Origin: Vitis vinifera
Taxonomy: Eukaryota > Streptophyta > Magnoliopsida > Vitales > Vitaceae
Length of the DNA: 64,000 bases
Direction of reading: 5' to 3'
NCBI RefSeq assembly: GCF_030704535.1
Contig: NC_081812.1
Span: forward strand, 19,562,501 to 19,626,500
In this document: positions 1-9,993 of the stretch, in pieces
Layout: the number at the start of each line of letters is the position of its first letter
Numbering within the stretch: position 1 is the first letter of the stretch
The notes under the pieces: generated by a model
Told to the model about the DNA's origin: nothing
The model's input: only the letters and a program-made list of their open reading frames with translations
Database searches by the model: none
Position numbers and translations under genes: made by a program

Positions 1-107
1 AGATTTTGGAAATCATCCTGAGTACTACATGGGTTTACTTTTTGAGCAAAAATTAGAAGAAAGTATCAAAAAAATTTTAAGTCTTATTCCAACAACATGG
101 ATCACAG

Positions 108-170
108 ATTCCTTCGTGGCAAAATGATGATGACTTTGAGGCGGCAATGAAAGATGCTGGACTTTGTTAG
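108..170 (+). CDS. Last exon of an upstream LOS4/RH38 DEAD-box helicase copy (unit A, partial)
   Basis: This is the 63-nt terminal coding exon of a DEAD-box RNA helicase whose other exons lie left of the window. It follows an acceptor ending at 107 and reads [20 protein letters not shown] then TAG at 168-170. It is identical in structure to exon 8 of the complete gene at 16635-16697, and position 1 of the window aligns with 16528. Bases 1-107 are the end of the last intron. Whether the upstream gene is whole cannot be judged here. The C-terminal acidic segment ending in an AGL-type tail is typical of LOS4/RH38, a nuclear-pore-associated mRNA export helicase. Confidence 0.85.
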   Translation: MPSWQNDDDFEAAMKDAGLC

Positions 171-880
171 TGGATAGAGCCAAGTGGATTATGGATATTC
201 CAGTTTCAGAAGAGAGTTGATTTTTCAAAGAGGGACAGACAGACAGATGATAGTCATCTAAGGACCTTGCCTGGAAGGAGATGATTCTTTCCTAAGCAAG
301 ACATACATTCAAGAAAGACTTTTTGGAAGATGTATCTTTTATAATTTTCTTGTTATTTCAGTTGGGTTTTTGATGCAACTCTACTTATATGTAGCCATAT
401 GTAAACCCTTCCTCTCCCTTTCTCTCCCTATCTCGTCACCTTCATCTCACATGATTGGTTTTTTGTAATTTTTACAGTCTTCTTTGGTCCTTTTTCTCTT
501 TGACGAGGTTTGATTTTGATTCTCCATCACCGGTCTATGATTCTCGGAAATTATTTAACAAATGTAGTTGTTAATGGGAGAATTTGGGGCTTTGGTCTTC
601 TGGTCTTGTTAGCAGCTGGCTTTGTGTTTGTGAGCGGTTGTGTAATGGAATTTTCCGATTTATGTTTTGCCTCACTTCCTTCTCCAGATGCAGAGAAGTA
701 AAATAATTGAGCGGGTGGTTTTTCAGTTATGCAATTTGTCCGTTTCTTTGTGTCTTTCGTGTCCTTGAAGTAGGTTCTTTCAAACTTCCAGTTTAATCCT
801 TTGTGGAACATTGTATGAGACCCATCACTTTGCAGTCGACTGTATACTCTGTATTACATTCGAAATAAAAACTTAAACAA
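171..880 (+). other. 3' UTR and downstream flank of the unit A helicase copy
   Basis: This non-coding stretch follows the helicase stop and aligns with 16698-17300 in unit C. Unit A carries extra sequence relative to unit C at about 392-418 and 447-520. The second difference is a segment absent from unit C between two copies of a short CATCTC-like sequence, which looks like a simple deletion in C. The short open frames here, such as 510-701, overlap the aligned UTR in both strands and show no family resemblance, so I treat them as chance. Confidence 0.6.
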
Positions 881-899
881 GATTGTTTCATTTGATGAT

Positions 900-1500
900 G
901 ATTACCAAAGGAGATAAGACGGGATCAGAAAGGGACGGTAGGGACCTATTGGTTCCATGTCTTTCACCCTTCCCTTAACCAACTAACCAAGTGAGTTAGA
1001 GCACGGGGAATCCGGCTTCCTTCCCTTAACCAACCAAGTGAGTTAGAGCGAGGGGAAAGAGTTATTGGACTTCAGGAATTCTTAAACCAATAAAAGGTAA
1101 CTAACCCACCTTCTCCGGGCGTGCCCAGGGTTTGGCTAGTGGTCCTTCTGCCGGTTGAGGGGCGTCATGTAGCCTACTGTGGGCCGATTTCTCAGCCTCG
1201 CCCACCGACCTGCTACGAAGGTGGAGTAGGAAGTGGCCGATACGCCCTGACGGAAGGTCTCTGACTTGTCAGTGTCGGCCTCCTCCCTTTGTCGACCAAT
1301 CACTCGGTAGGGACATGCAGCCAGCACCTGGCGTCCCTCTTCTGCCTTTCATGCGGAGGTACGCAGCTATGCTGTCTCTCTTTTGTCACTCGGGGGCGTC
1401 AGGCATGGTTACTTTCCGGGCGAACGTGCTCTATGGCCATGTCCGGGGTGTGTGACGACAGTCTGCCCAGATTAGCCGTTTTGGATCCCCTTTGACCCAG
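900..1500. repeat. GC-rich block, probably an old transposable-element relic (unit A copy)
   Basis: About 600 bp with clearly higher GC than its AT-rich surroundings. It begins with a roughly 30-bp direct repeat (about 968-1000 and 1020-1048, sharing the core AAGTGAGTTAGAGC) and then continues in a uniformly GC-rich segment. The same block is found at 17335-17935 in unit C, so it predates the duplication. No long open frame or gene family is recognisable. Base composition suggests a relic of a GC-rich element such as an LTR, but no terminal repeats or target duplication were identified, so the class stays open. Confidence 0.35.
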
Positions 1501-2265
1501 GGTTAAGAAAATGGTAAAAGAAAAAACAAGGTAAAATTGGCTTTTATTTGAAAAAGAAAGATGGAGTTAAAAGATAAATTAGTTGGATGGTGATGAGAAT
1601 GATAAGCTATTCATATTTAGAACATCACTGTAATGAGAAATGTAATGCTATGCTGATTCAGGAACGAAAAATATGTTATCCATTCCATTTTTTTTTTTTT
1701 ATAAAATATAAAAGATATTCTTATAATATTTGATTTTTTTTAAATATGAAATCTTTTTTATATTTAGTGTTACTTAGATATCTTTTCAAAATTTATATTT
1801 TAATAGGGTTAATTTTATTGATAGCTTTTAACTTTTAAGGCTTGGTGTAACTACACCGGATCATTCTTGGTTTCAAATTTTATTATTAATATTTCTATAA
1901 ATTTATTCTGATTATAAAATTCATTTTAAGAGGAATTTAGGTAAAAATAATTTAGATAAGAGTGTTAAATTTTTTTCTAAAAATTAAAATTTATTCTTCA
2001 AAAAATAAAATTTATATGTGAAATACTAATATAGAAGTAATAAATGACGAAATTTGAAATTAATAGTGGCCTAATGTATTTACATTAAATCTCAAGAGTT
2101 CTCAATGAAATTAATCATATTTTAATACATATTTATTTATTTATTTTTATTTATATTGTTAAGAAGTAAAATATTTAAAATTTTATAGATGAAAAAAATT
2201 ATTATATTATAGTGTCAATCTTATGCTTAAATAGGTAATAGTATTATATTGGGGCATATAACTAG

Positions 2266-2296
<31 letters not shown>

Positions 2297-3378
2297 CTTT
2301 TTTAAGGTCAAAAGTAAGTAATATGAAAGAAAGAAGGAACATGGGAGAAATAAATTGAAGGAAAACTATATCTCCATACGCCTATTTGCAAAAACATTAT
2401 AAAGTAATAACTCAAAATTTATAAAATCCAAATTTTATATACTTATCTAAAAATAGTTAAAATTTTGTAAAAAACTATTATTCAGTATATTAAACTCGAA
2501 TTATTTTCAAATGGTTCTTATTAATGTGTGAAAACATATTCTTCTCATAAACTCTTAAAAGTGAAATATTTATATTTTATATCTACCCATGAGAATGAGA
2601 TATTTATATTTAATATCTTAAAATATATTTTTTCTCGTATACTTACGAGAATGGGATATATTCATATTTTATATCTTAATGAAAGTTTATTATATAAAAA
2701 CACACATATCTTGTTTTATCTTGGTTAAGTATATAAAATAAATGGTTATTCGATGAAAAGGGTTTTTGAAAACCAAATTTTTGAAATTTGATTTCCCATC
2801 ATTTTTCGGTCTTATTTGAACAAAAATTTCAATATTATTTTCTTATACAAATAACCCTCCCATTATTTCATCCTTTTAAATAAATATTTCTAAAATAACT
2901 ATATGCTTCCATGCCAAATAAATGGATATAAAAAAAAAAAAAAAGACTAAAACTCGTTTAAACTTATAGTTTATAAGATTTTGGGTTTCTATAATTTTAT
3001 CTTAATTGGTATATTTATTTTATTTTAGATATATGATTGTAAAGCGAAAAAAATAAATAACTTAAATGACTTATGAATGAAATTTATTTTTTGAACTAAA
3101 AATTATCCTCATTGATATTTAATTGATTTGTTCTTTTTCTATTAATAAAAACTATTATTTAGATAATAAATAATTATAAAATTGATCAAGAAAATGGAGG
3201 AGGAGAAGCCGTGTATTCATCTGCAAGTCTGCAACATATGAAATTCACTCCCCTTTAAATAAAATAATTCCAAGTAAAAGTCATGCGTATACTGTAAATA
3301 TTGTCCAACAGAAAGTCTAAACTCTATTCTTTTAACCTAATCATCATTGCAAAAAGTCTAAACTGCAAAGCATCAATA
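1501..3378. other. AT-rich intergenic spacer (unit A)
   Basis: There is no credible gene. The stretch is very AT-rich, with a (TA)n microsatellite at about 2262-2295 and poly-A/T runs. It aligns with 17936-19683 in unit C with many small indels; the TA tract is much shorter in C. It forms the 3' flank shared by the helicase (plus strand) and the PELOTA-like gene (minus strand), so the two genes converge here. Confidence 0.6.
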
Positions 3379-4469
3379 TCACAATTCCATGTCATCCAGA
3401 TCAGGCAATGGAAACCTAAGAATAGCAGCAATCCCAGTTAACTGACCTAACTGCTCTCCCATTACATGATTGTGCGAATACACCAGGGCCTTCCCTCCCG
3501 CCTTCTTTACCGACTTAACTAAATCCGTGTACTTGTGCCTACTTCCATGGTTTGCACTCCGGTAAAGTTCATCACTTATAAACAGAGTGTCGATTGCCAT
3601 AATTCATTTGCCTTCTCCACACTCTTTGATCCATAACACGCCCTACTTGAATCGTTGCTCAACATGTCGCACAAATCCTTCCATGCTGTTATCTCCACTG
3701 CCCCGTTTTTGCCCCGAATCAATTTCATTACCTCGGGCTCATGCAACACCGCTTTCAAAGTTGCTTTTCCTGAAGTATTCACCACTACCACACGTTCCTT
3801 ATTTTCTTCTATTTGCTGCAGCTTCTGCCTTCGTGTGATTCTGCTAGCAAGTATTGCCGAAACTCCGTCCCGTTGGGACTTGCTATTATGACCAAGCTTA
3901 CGAAGTTGAAATTTACGTGCTTTACAAATTCTGTTAAAATGTTTTCAAAAAACTTGTTTGACTTTTGCAGCTCTATTCTTGTTGAGATTGGTTTTAGATG
4001 GGGCTTCAATGTTGGCACAAAGTGTAGTGGCTATTTTCCCTATTGAGTACAACTCCGCGGATACGTCTTGTATCAACAAGACTGCGAGGTCTGCTTTAGC
4101 AGCATTGCCGTAGGAGCGTAGTTCCTCGATTGCATCAGAATCCCAAGCTTTCTTCTTCAGGTCAAACGGTTTATTCCTCTCAATCTCTATGGTGTGGAAG
4201 GCACCGGCGTCTACGTGTTCATTGTGCACCAAGTTCCTGCCGGCGACGCGGATTACTGAGCCTACTTTATCATAATCGATGGCGGTGATTTTGATTTCAA
4301 GTGTGAGTCTAACTCTGCCAAAGGCGGTTTTGCGGGTTGTATCGGCAACGATGACATCGCCCTTAGAAATCAAATTGTAGAGGAGCCACATGTCATCTAG
4401 TTCTTCAGGAACGATATTGATGATTCCACCGCTATTAGGAAGGATTTTTTCTTCTTCTACCAGCTTCAT
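3379..4469 (-). pseudogene. PELOTA-like (Dom34/eRF1-family) pseudogene, unit A copy
   Basis: This is a single-exon copy of the PELOTA-like gene that is open at 19684-20778. The start region (MKLVEEEKILPN, CAT at 4467-4469) and the C-terminus ([14 protein letters not shown], end 3379) are retained. Compared with unit C the frame is broken in at least three places: a 1-bp loss near 3601, a 2-bp gain near 3834, and a net 5-bp change near 3965 where the sequence after NKFFENIL is rearranged. PELOTA with HBS1 rescues stalled ribosomes. This copy cannot make the full protein and is best read as a duplicate that decayed after the tandem duplication while its partner stayed open. Confidence 0.88.
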
Positions 4470-4774
4470 CCTTTTCAGAGAAAGTATGGACTATGAACAA
4501 CAGAAATTATAAGCGAAAAGAATAAATAACACACAAAACATAAAAGATTTTATATGAAAAACCATTCACAAAGTCTTCCAAAGACTTTACGGATATTAAA
4601 AATACAAGTTAGAGATCAAAAAATTATAATTCATTTACAAGAGGTTTATAAATTTACCTTCTACTTCTTCAAACTAACACTTGAGCCAACCAAAGCAAAA
4701 CAATTACGAACTTTTTTGAGAGTTTTGGGATAAGTATAAAGGATAATAGCTCAATGGTGATGCATAAGTTTATA

Positions 4775-4779
<5 letters not shown>

Positions 4780-4844
<65 letters not shown>
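4780..4844. repeat. (TA)n microsatellite
   Basis: An almost pure TA run of about 65 bp. The equivalent place in unit C (about 21290-21341) has an interrupted and differently arranged TA/TACA tract, so this site has changed length since the duplication. Confidence 0.9.
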
Positions 4845-4845
<1 letters not shown>

Positions 4846-5136
4846 CCTAATGAACTTTGAATCAAATTGGAACTCGAAAACCTAATGAACTTTGAATCAA
4901 ATTAGAAATCATCTCCGACTAAAAAACAATTTAAAAATTTAAGAAAGATTTGAAATGCAATATTTAAATTATTTTCCAAATTTATTAAAAGATTTGAAAA
5001 AATTATCTTTTCTAAATTCTCAATTTAATTCATTTTCTAAATTAATTTTATTATTTGAAAATCATTTTATTTTTAAATTCTCAATTTATTTATTTATTTT
5101 CAAATTAATTCCTAATTTTGGGGTGTTAACCTTTTG

Positions 5137-5925
5137 GGGTGTTTGGTATACGGGAATAGGGAGTGAGAATAGACATCTTAAAAATTATTTAGGTAGAAAT
5201 CAAATCCAACTTATAAGTCGGATATGAATTCATCAAAAGTAGGTGGTATTCTGATTCATTAAACCTATTTGATAATATAAAATAACCTAAATTTACTATT
5301 TTATTATCTTATCTTCAACCCCGATGCTTATCTTCTGATTTAAAAAACGAATATTTAAATTTTTTTTAAGGTTATGAAAATTATCGGATATGATACTTGT
5401 TGAAAATTAGAATGAAATTTGAATTCTTTTATTCATTCTTTTTTAAAATAAGAAAAACATTTGTTAGCTTTCAGAATTTAAATATTATAATAAATATATA
5501 TATATATATATATATTTTTTTTTTTGGTAAAATAGAATTTTATAACTACTTAAGCATGACAAATTATTCAAATTTTTAATAAAAATAATAATTGAATATT
5601 TGTACATGAGGGTTATATGATTTTTTATGGTTAATTTTTTATTTATCGAGTATATATATATATATATATATATTTTTAAATTATATGGAATGATATCATT
5701 GTAAATTTGTTTCTTTTTCATTTCCATTCCTATTATTATTAAATATTGAAATAGAAACAAATAATCATTTTAATTTTACATTTCTAAGTTCATCCAAATG
5801 CTAGAAATAAAATAATCAAATTCATTTCTATCCACTAAATAATAGGAATGAAAACAATATATTCATTTCCATTTATTATAAATTTATTTCTTTTTATTCA
5901 TTATCCTCATTAATACAATCATATT
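5137..5925. mobile_element. Degenerate MITE-like repeat, hAT-type termini suspected
   Basis: The segment opens with GGGGTGTTTGGTATACGG followed by GGGAATAGGGAGTGAGAATAG. This is the kind of TIR-proximal sequence seen in plant hAT MITEs, and a related start (CCATGTTTGGTAC) occurs at 43266. The far side (5710-5900) is rich in ATTCATTTCCATTC-like blocks that resemble the inverse of GAATGAGAATGAA. No exact terminal pair or 8-bp target duplication could be fixed. Unit C has the same element at about 21555-22245, so it is older than the duplication. Confidence 0.35.
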
Positions 5926-7053
5926 TACCTATTTAATTCAAGTTGCCTTGACGGAGGAAAGTAATCTAAAACTAGCATCGATAGAATAAATTTTTTAACT
6001 TAATCTCAATAGCCTGCTTCACTAGCACTCTTTTATTTCCTTTTAATCCAAATTTGATTTTCATTTGGTTTATATTTTTTTAAAACATTAATAAGTTTGT
6101 TTATTTCTTGTTACGTTATTTATTTATTTTTTAAATAGCTTTTATTTATAATATTTTATTTTTAATTATTCTTTCTATGATATAATTATTTTTTAAAATA
6201 AAATTTTAAAAATAATTTATTAAAATGTATTATCAAAATTTTTTTTAAAATAAATTATTTGCTAAGAACAAAAATAATTTAAAAATAAATTATTTTTTCG
6301 TTTTTAAAACCGTCTCTTGATCTTCCAATGCGTTAAAAAATGGTTGATATTAAGTGTAATTTTTTTAATAATAGTTTTTATAAATTATAAATTTAAAATT
6401 AAGAACAGTAATCATATCCCATCATATTTGGAATATTGAAAAAAAAAAAAAAAGCTGAGAAGGTGAGTAGAAAGTTATTTCCTTTTCATTGTTAAAATTG
6501 AGAAATTGAAATTAATTTGAGTTGGGAGCCAAAAACAATTTCTTCCCTCAATAACATCTCATCCACAATTGACAATTTGACACATATTAAATAAAGTTGG
6601 TAGGTGCACAAAATTAATTCAGCCAATCAACTTCATCTCTCAACAGCTCGTAATATGTCCACTGTGCCAATCAATTAAATCTCACATATATCAACGGACA
6701 CAAGAGCTTAACCCCTTCTTACATATATTTATTTTTTATGAAAATTTTTGTAATTGCAATTTGGGGTACGGTGTAGGGTGGCTTTGATTCATTTGCATCC
6801 TGAGTAGACGTGTTCATTATTTGAGAGTCCACGCAGCTGCCAACATTTTATTATTATATATGGCCGATAGGTATATATCATTTGGTAAGGTGGTTTGCAC
6901 GTAGCAAGTTGTGCTCTTCCACCTCTGTGTACCGTATACGTGGCTCCAACACTTTGTCATTCGCTTCTTATATATCTATGTTCAAGGGGGCTGTGCCGCT
7001 CTGGTCAAATACTTTACCGGTTGCTTACATTTGTATGCGTGTCTGAGAGAGAG

Positions 7054-7636
7054 ATGGCGGCGGCTGCGGTGGTCATGATGATTGCAACATCACTACTACT
7101 GATTGGGATTGGGAGCGTCAATGTAGGTGAGGCTTGGGAGGAAGCCAATGTGATCCATGTGGGTGGGAAAGTGTTGTGCCAAGACTGCACCAAGGGCTGG
7201 AATGAATGGGTTAATGGCTCCAACCCCATTAAAGGTACTGATTCGTCTCTCTCATTACTCGTAAGCTGCCTATGATTAGTGGTGGTAATGGCATAATGTG
7301 GTTAATTTGATTGGATTACAGGTTCTAGGGTATCTGTTACGTGCATGGATGATAGGAGGAGGGTGATGTACTATGGAAGTGATGAGACTGACGAGGCGGG
7401 AAAATACTAGCTGATTGTGGACAAGTACGTTAATGGGAAGGAAGTGAAAGCCACGGGATGTTGGGTGAGGCTGGTGTCTTCCTCAGATCCTACTTGCAAC
7501 ATTCCCACTGACTTTGCCGGTGGTCGCTCCGGGGTGAAGCTCCAGCGACCTACATGGATTTATCGGGATATCAAACCAAATACACTGTGGATCCATTCTA
7601 CTATACAACTCCCCTGTGCGATGAAATGGTTTCAAT
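7054..7636 (+). pseudogene. Pollen Ole e 1-like/extensin-family pseudogene, unit A copy
   Basis: Two exons are visible: 7054-7234, encoding a hydrophobic signal-like N-terminus from MAAAAVVMMIATSLLLIGIG and then KVLCQDCTKGW, and 7322 onward after a TTACAG acceptor, encoding SRVSVTCMDDRRRVMYYGSD. Paired cysteines and the VNGKE...GCWVRL stretch match the secreted Ole e 1 fold. In-frame TAG at 7408-7410 interrupts the second exon, as in the unit C copy. Unit A also has a 2-bp insertion near 7569 (GGGATATC against GGGATC) and has lost the last codons, which encode EPDEEESNY in unit C, near 7624. It is more damaged than its partner. Confidence 0.85.
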
Positions 7637-8109
7637 TTCTGCATCTGACTTTTTGTTTTCATATTTTATTTGGTATTGTAATTGTCAATCATCCACATGT
7701 TGGAATTATAATTCAAAATCTCTTCAAATTTAACAAATTTGATGGACTTGTACCAATATTATAAATAAATATTTAATTAAAAGGATTGGATAATATTTTA
7801 ATGTATTGAAAAATTATCTATAAAATCTTATTTTGAAATTTTTATTTAAAAAATGTTTGATGTGAGATGGAAATTAAAAAGAAATTATTAAAAGATAATT
7901 TTGCATGAAAGAGATTATATTTGATGTTTTTAGAGATAACGGAAATTTTTAAAAATTTATATTTTCCACCCACCAACGCGATGTCAACGTATGAAGGCTT
8001 TCAGTTGAATCCAAGCCCATTCCCTATAGGCTTTATGGCAGGTTTTGGACCAATAGGCGAATTTTACTCCCTACTTTTGAATTGACGGAATCCGTGATTC
8101 AATGCCTGC

Positions 8110-8115
8110 CACGTG
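8110..8115. promoter_or_regulatory. G-box (CACGTG) from the lost DNAJC28 promoter
   Basis: A palindromic CACGTG core in the context CTGCCACGTGGAAC. The same site at 24274-24279 lies about 113 bp upstream of the DNAJC28 start in unit C. In unit A the gene it should serve has been deleted, so this copy is orphaned. Confidence 0.5.
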
Positions 8116-8174
8116 GAACACAGTAGAGTTGGCGATGAAGGCCATGGCTATGACTCATAAACCGTGAGAGCCCT

Positions 8175-8866
8175 ACTAACATTTAACAACAAATAAGTTT
8201 CCTCCCAAATGCCAGGTTTTTTTTCCCATATGAGGCAATGATACTAAAATATAAAACAGAACCTAACTAAAGACTGATTAGAGAAATGTCAATGGATAAC
8301 AAGGCCGCAATATTTACTACTGATTTCCCTTGGCCACTTAATTGGGTAACTGTAGATCTTCAAAATTTACTAGCTGAGTACAGTCATAATAACTATGCTT
8401 GCATCATAATTTTGTTGGGTTCTTTTTTCTTTTTCTTGTCTCCAACGGTTTCCACATCTTACATTTCCTTCTCAAGGGCTATGTATCTTAAAGCATAAGG
8501 GGCTTGAATGTTTCTATTATTTGTTTCTGATAAATTGTGATTCAAGTACAGAGGTTTGATGCAATGAAAAATCTATTTAAAACACCAAACCAAGAATCCT
8601 AGAAAGAAGCCCAAATGAAGAGAAAAAATGAAAATAAAAAGATGGACATGAGTATATATATTAGCTAGTGAGCTGGTACTTCCTTATGCAAAAAACTACT
8701 CAGAAGAAAGTGTCATTCATCACCATGGTACCACCATTTGTAACCTACGGTATGACCTATCTTCCCTTCAGAGGAAATTCCGGTTTTAGCCCCAAGTGGG
8801 AGAGCAGGAGCTCCCTCATACGTAGGCCTTGGGGCTCTCATCAAAGGCAAGCACTGTATGTCTAAA
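8175..8866 (-). other. Orphan fragment of the VPS37 intron (unit A end)
   Basis: About 690 bp closely matching 27412-28142, which lies inside the intron between VPS37 exons 3 and 4. It is joined on its left to the DNAJC28 promoter region, with about 3.1 kb missing relative to unit C, and on its right to a LOS4 promoter. It carries no VPS37 exon. The open frames at 8286-8498 and 8668-8865 are intronic chance frames, also present in unit C. Confidence 0.85.
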
Positions 8867-9355
8867 ATTAAAAAAAGAGCATTTTGAATAGAAACGGAAA
8901 GTTAAAAACGGGGAACGGAGTAGAGTCGGTTTGTAACTTTGTAGGAGTGAAAAGGGGAATGGTTAGTAGTGAAGTCAAGGTACTGCTTGCTACAAAACAG
9001 GGGTTCTAAAGGCGGTGAGCGAGCAGTACCTTGACTTCACTCTCAAATTACTCTGCTGTTTCCTCTCTCACTTTAGCATGCTAGAAGATGCACTTGACGA
9101 TGAGGCCAAGGAGGCCGAATCACTTGACGAGCCGGAGGATTCGAGCATCCAGGTGGTAAGACCTCCTTACGATTATTTCTCATGTTTTATATGAATTTAT
9201 TCGATCTACTTGCTTGCTAAGAAAGAGGTCGAAGGGAATAACAGGAGATCAAGTTTTATCACAAACGCTTGCGAATTTCGAGCCCTATTAATTGGAATCA
9301 GCCGCTGATCATATTCTAATTATTTTGTTTATTTTGGGTGGATTCTTTATCCGCG
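8861..9355 (+). pseudogene. LOS4/RH38 promoter and shortened first exon, fragment B
   Basis: This matches 9880-9984 plus 11813-12265 of unit C: the helicase promoter, first exon and start of intron 1. The coding part is 9078-9155, 26 codons from MLEDALDDEAKEA to DSSIQV. It lacks 93 nt (31 codons, in frame) of the unit C exon and keeps the start codon and the GTG|GTAAGA donor in phase 0. Similarity ends at about 9354 inside intron 1, so no further exons belong to this copy. Alone it is a gene fragment. Because the donor and phase are intact it could serve as an alternative first exon for the gene at 11900. The promoter lacks the transposon seen in unit C. Confidence 0.8.
8966..8990. other. 25-bp filler with an inverted copy of nearby exon-proximal sequence
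   Basis: Relative to unit C without its transposon, fragment B carries 25 extra bases here. Bases 8968-8990 are the reverse complement of 9019-9041 with one mismatch. The filler follows a truncated left copy of the transposon target (only TA remains) and precedes TACAAAACA, the counterpart of the 9-bp target TACAAAATA. This is the form expected of a transposon excision footprint repaired by inverted templated synthesis. Confidence 0.65.
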
Positions 9356-9879
9356 TAATTTATTTGAACAAGTCTTTTTATTTTTTATTTTTAAAATCCT
9401 TTTATAATAATAACTTATAAAATATCCTTAATTTTATAAAACATTAAATTTTTTTTTTGATTCTTTAATATTAAAAAGGTTTCTAAAAAATTACATAAGA
9501 AATCATGATATATAAAAAATTAAAATTATTTTTATAATATAGAAATTTTTGTTTCACTATAATAAAAAATTGTATCCTAATTTAAAAAAATATATATTTA
9601 TCTTTAGTTTATATATAATTATAAATTTAATTTTTATTTTTTAATAAGATTTAACTTGAATTTGATTTTATATTATTATAAATTAATTTTATAATTTTTT
9701 TATAAAATAAAAGTAATAAATTATTTTTAAAAACAATACAAATTCTTTCCTCCAAGCTTTTTATTTTTTTATTTTAAAAAACCGTTTTTTTATTCTATAT
9801 TTTGAAAAACATCGCGATACAGCCCTAAATTTCTTTGTTTTTAAAAACCGCCTATCGGTCTCCCTTTTATGTTCCATTT
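9356..9879. other. AT-rich spacer between fragment B and unit C
   Basis: Low-complexity AT-rich sequence without a gene. Near 9840 it has an AAACCGCCTATCGGTCTCCC-like block resembling the AAACCGCCTCTCGGTCTTCC block at 22637 and its relative at 6307, so part of it probably belongs to a dispersed repeat. Its right end flows directly into the helicase promoter at 9880. Confidence 0.5.
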
Positions 9880-9993
9880 TCTAAAATTAAAAAAAGAGCA
9901 TTTTGAATAGAAACGGAAAGTTAAAAACGGGGAACGGAGTAGAGAGTCGGTTTGTAATTTTGTAGGAGTGAAAAGGGGAATGGTTACAAAATA

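Larger units (their letters stand above)
4470..7053. other. AT-rich spacer between the PELOTA-like and Ole e 1-like copies (unit A)
   Basis: Intergenic DNA aligned with 20779-23213 of unit C. It contains a long (TA)n run (4780-4844), smaller TA tracts at about 5492-5515 and 5650-5672, a MITE-like segment (5137-5925), and from about 6540 to 7053 the conserved promoter region of the Ole e 1-like gene. A TATATAT sequence near 6969 lies about 85 bp upstream of that start codon. No gene is recognised. Confidence 0.55.

Noticed and set aside
8286-8865. Frames repeated between 8286-8865 and 27524-28141, which look like duplicated small genes
   Set aside because: They lie in the VPS37 intron and its orphan copy; the frames differ in length and reading between copies.
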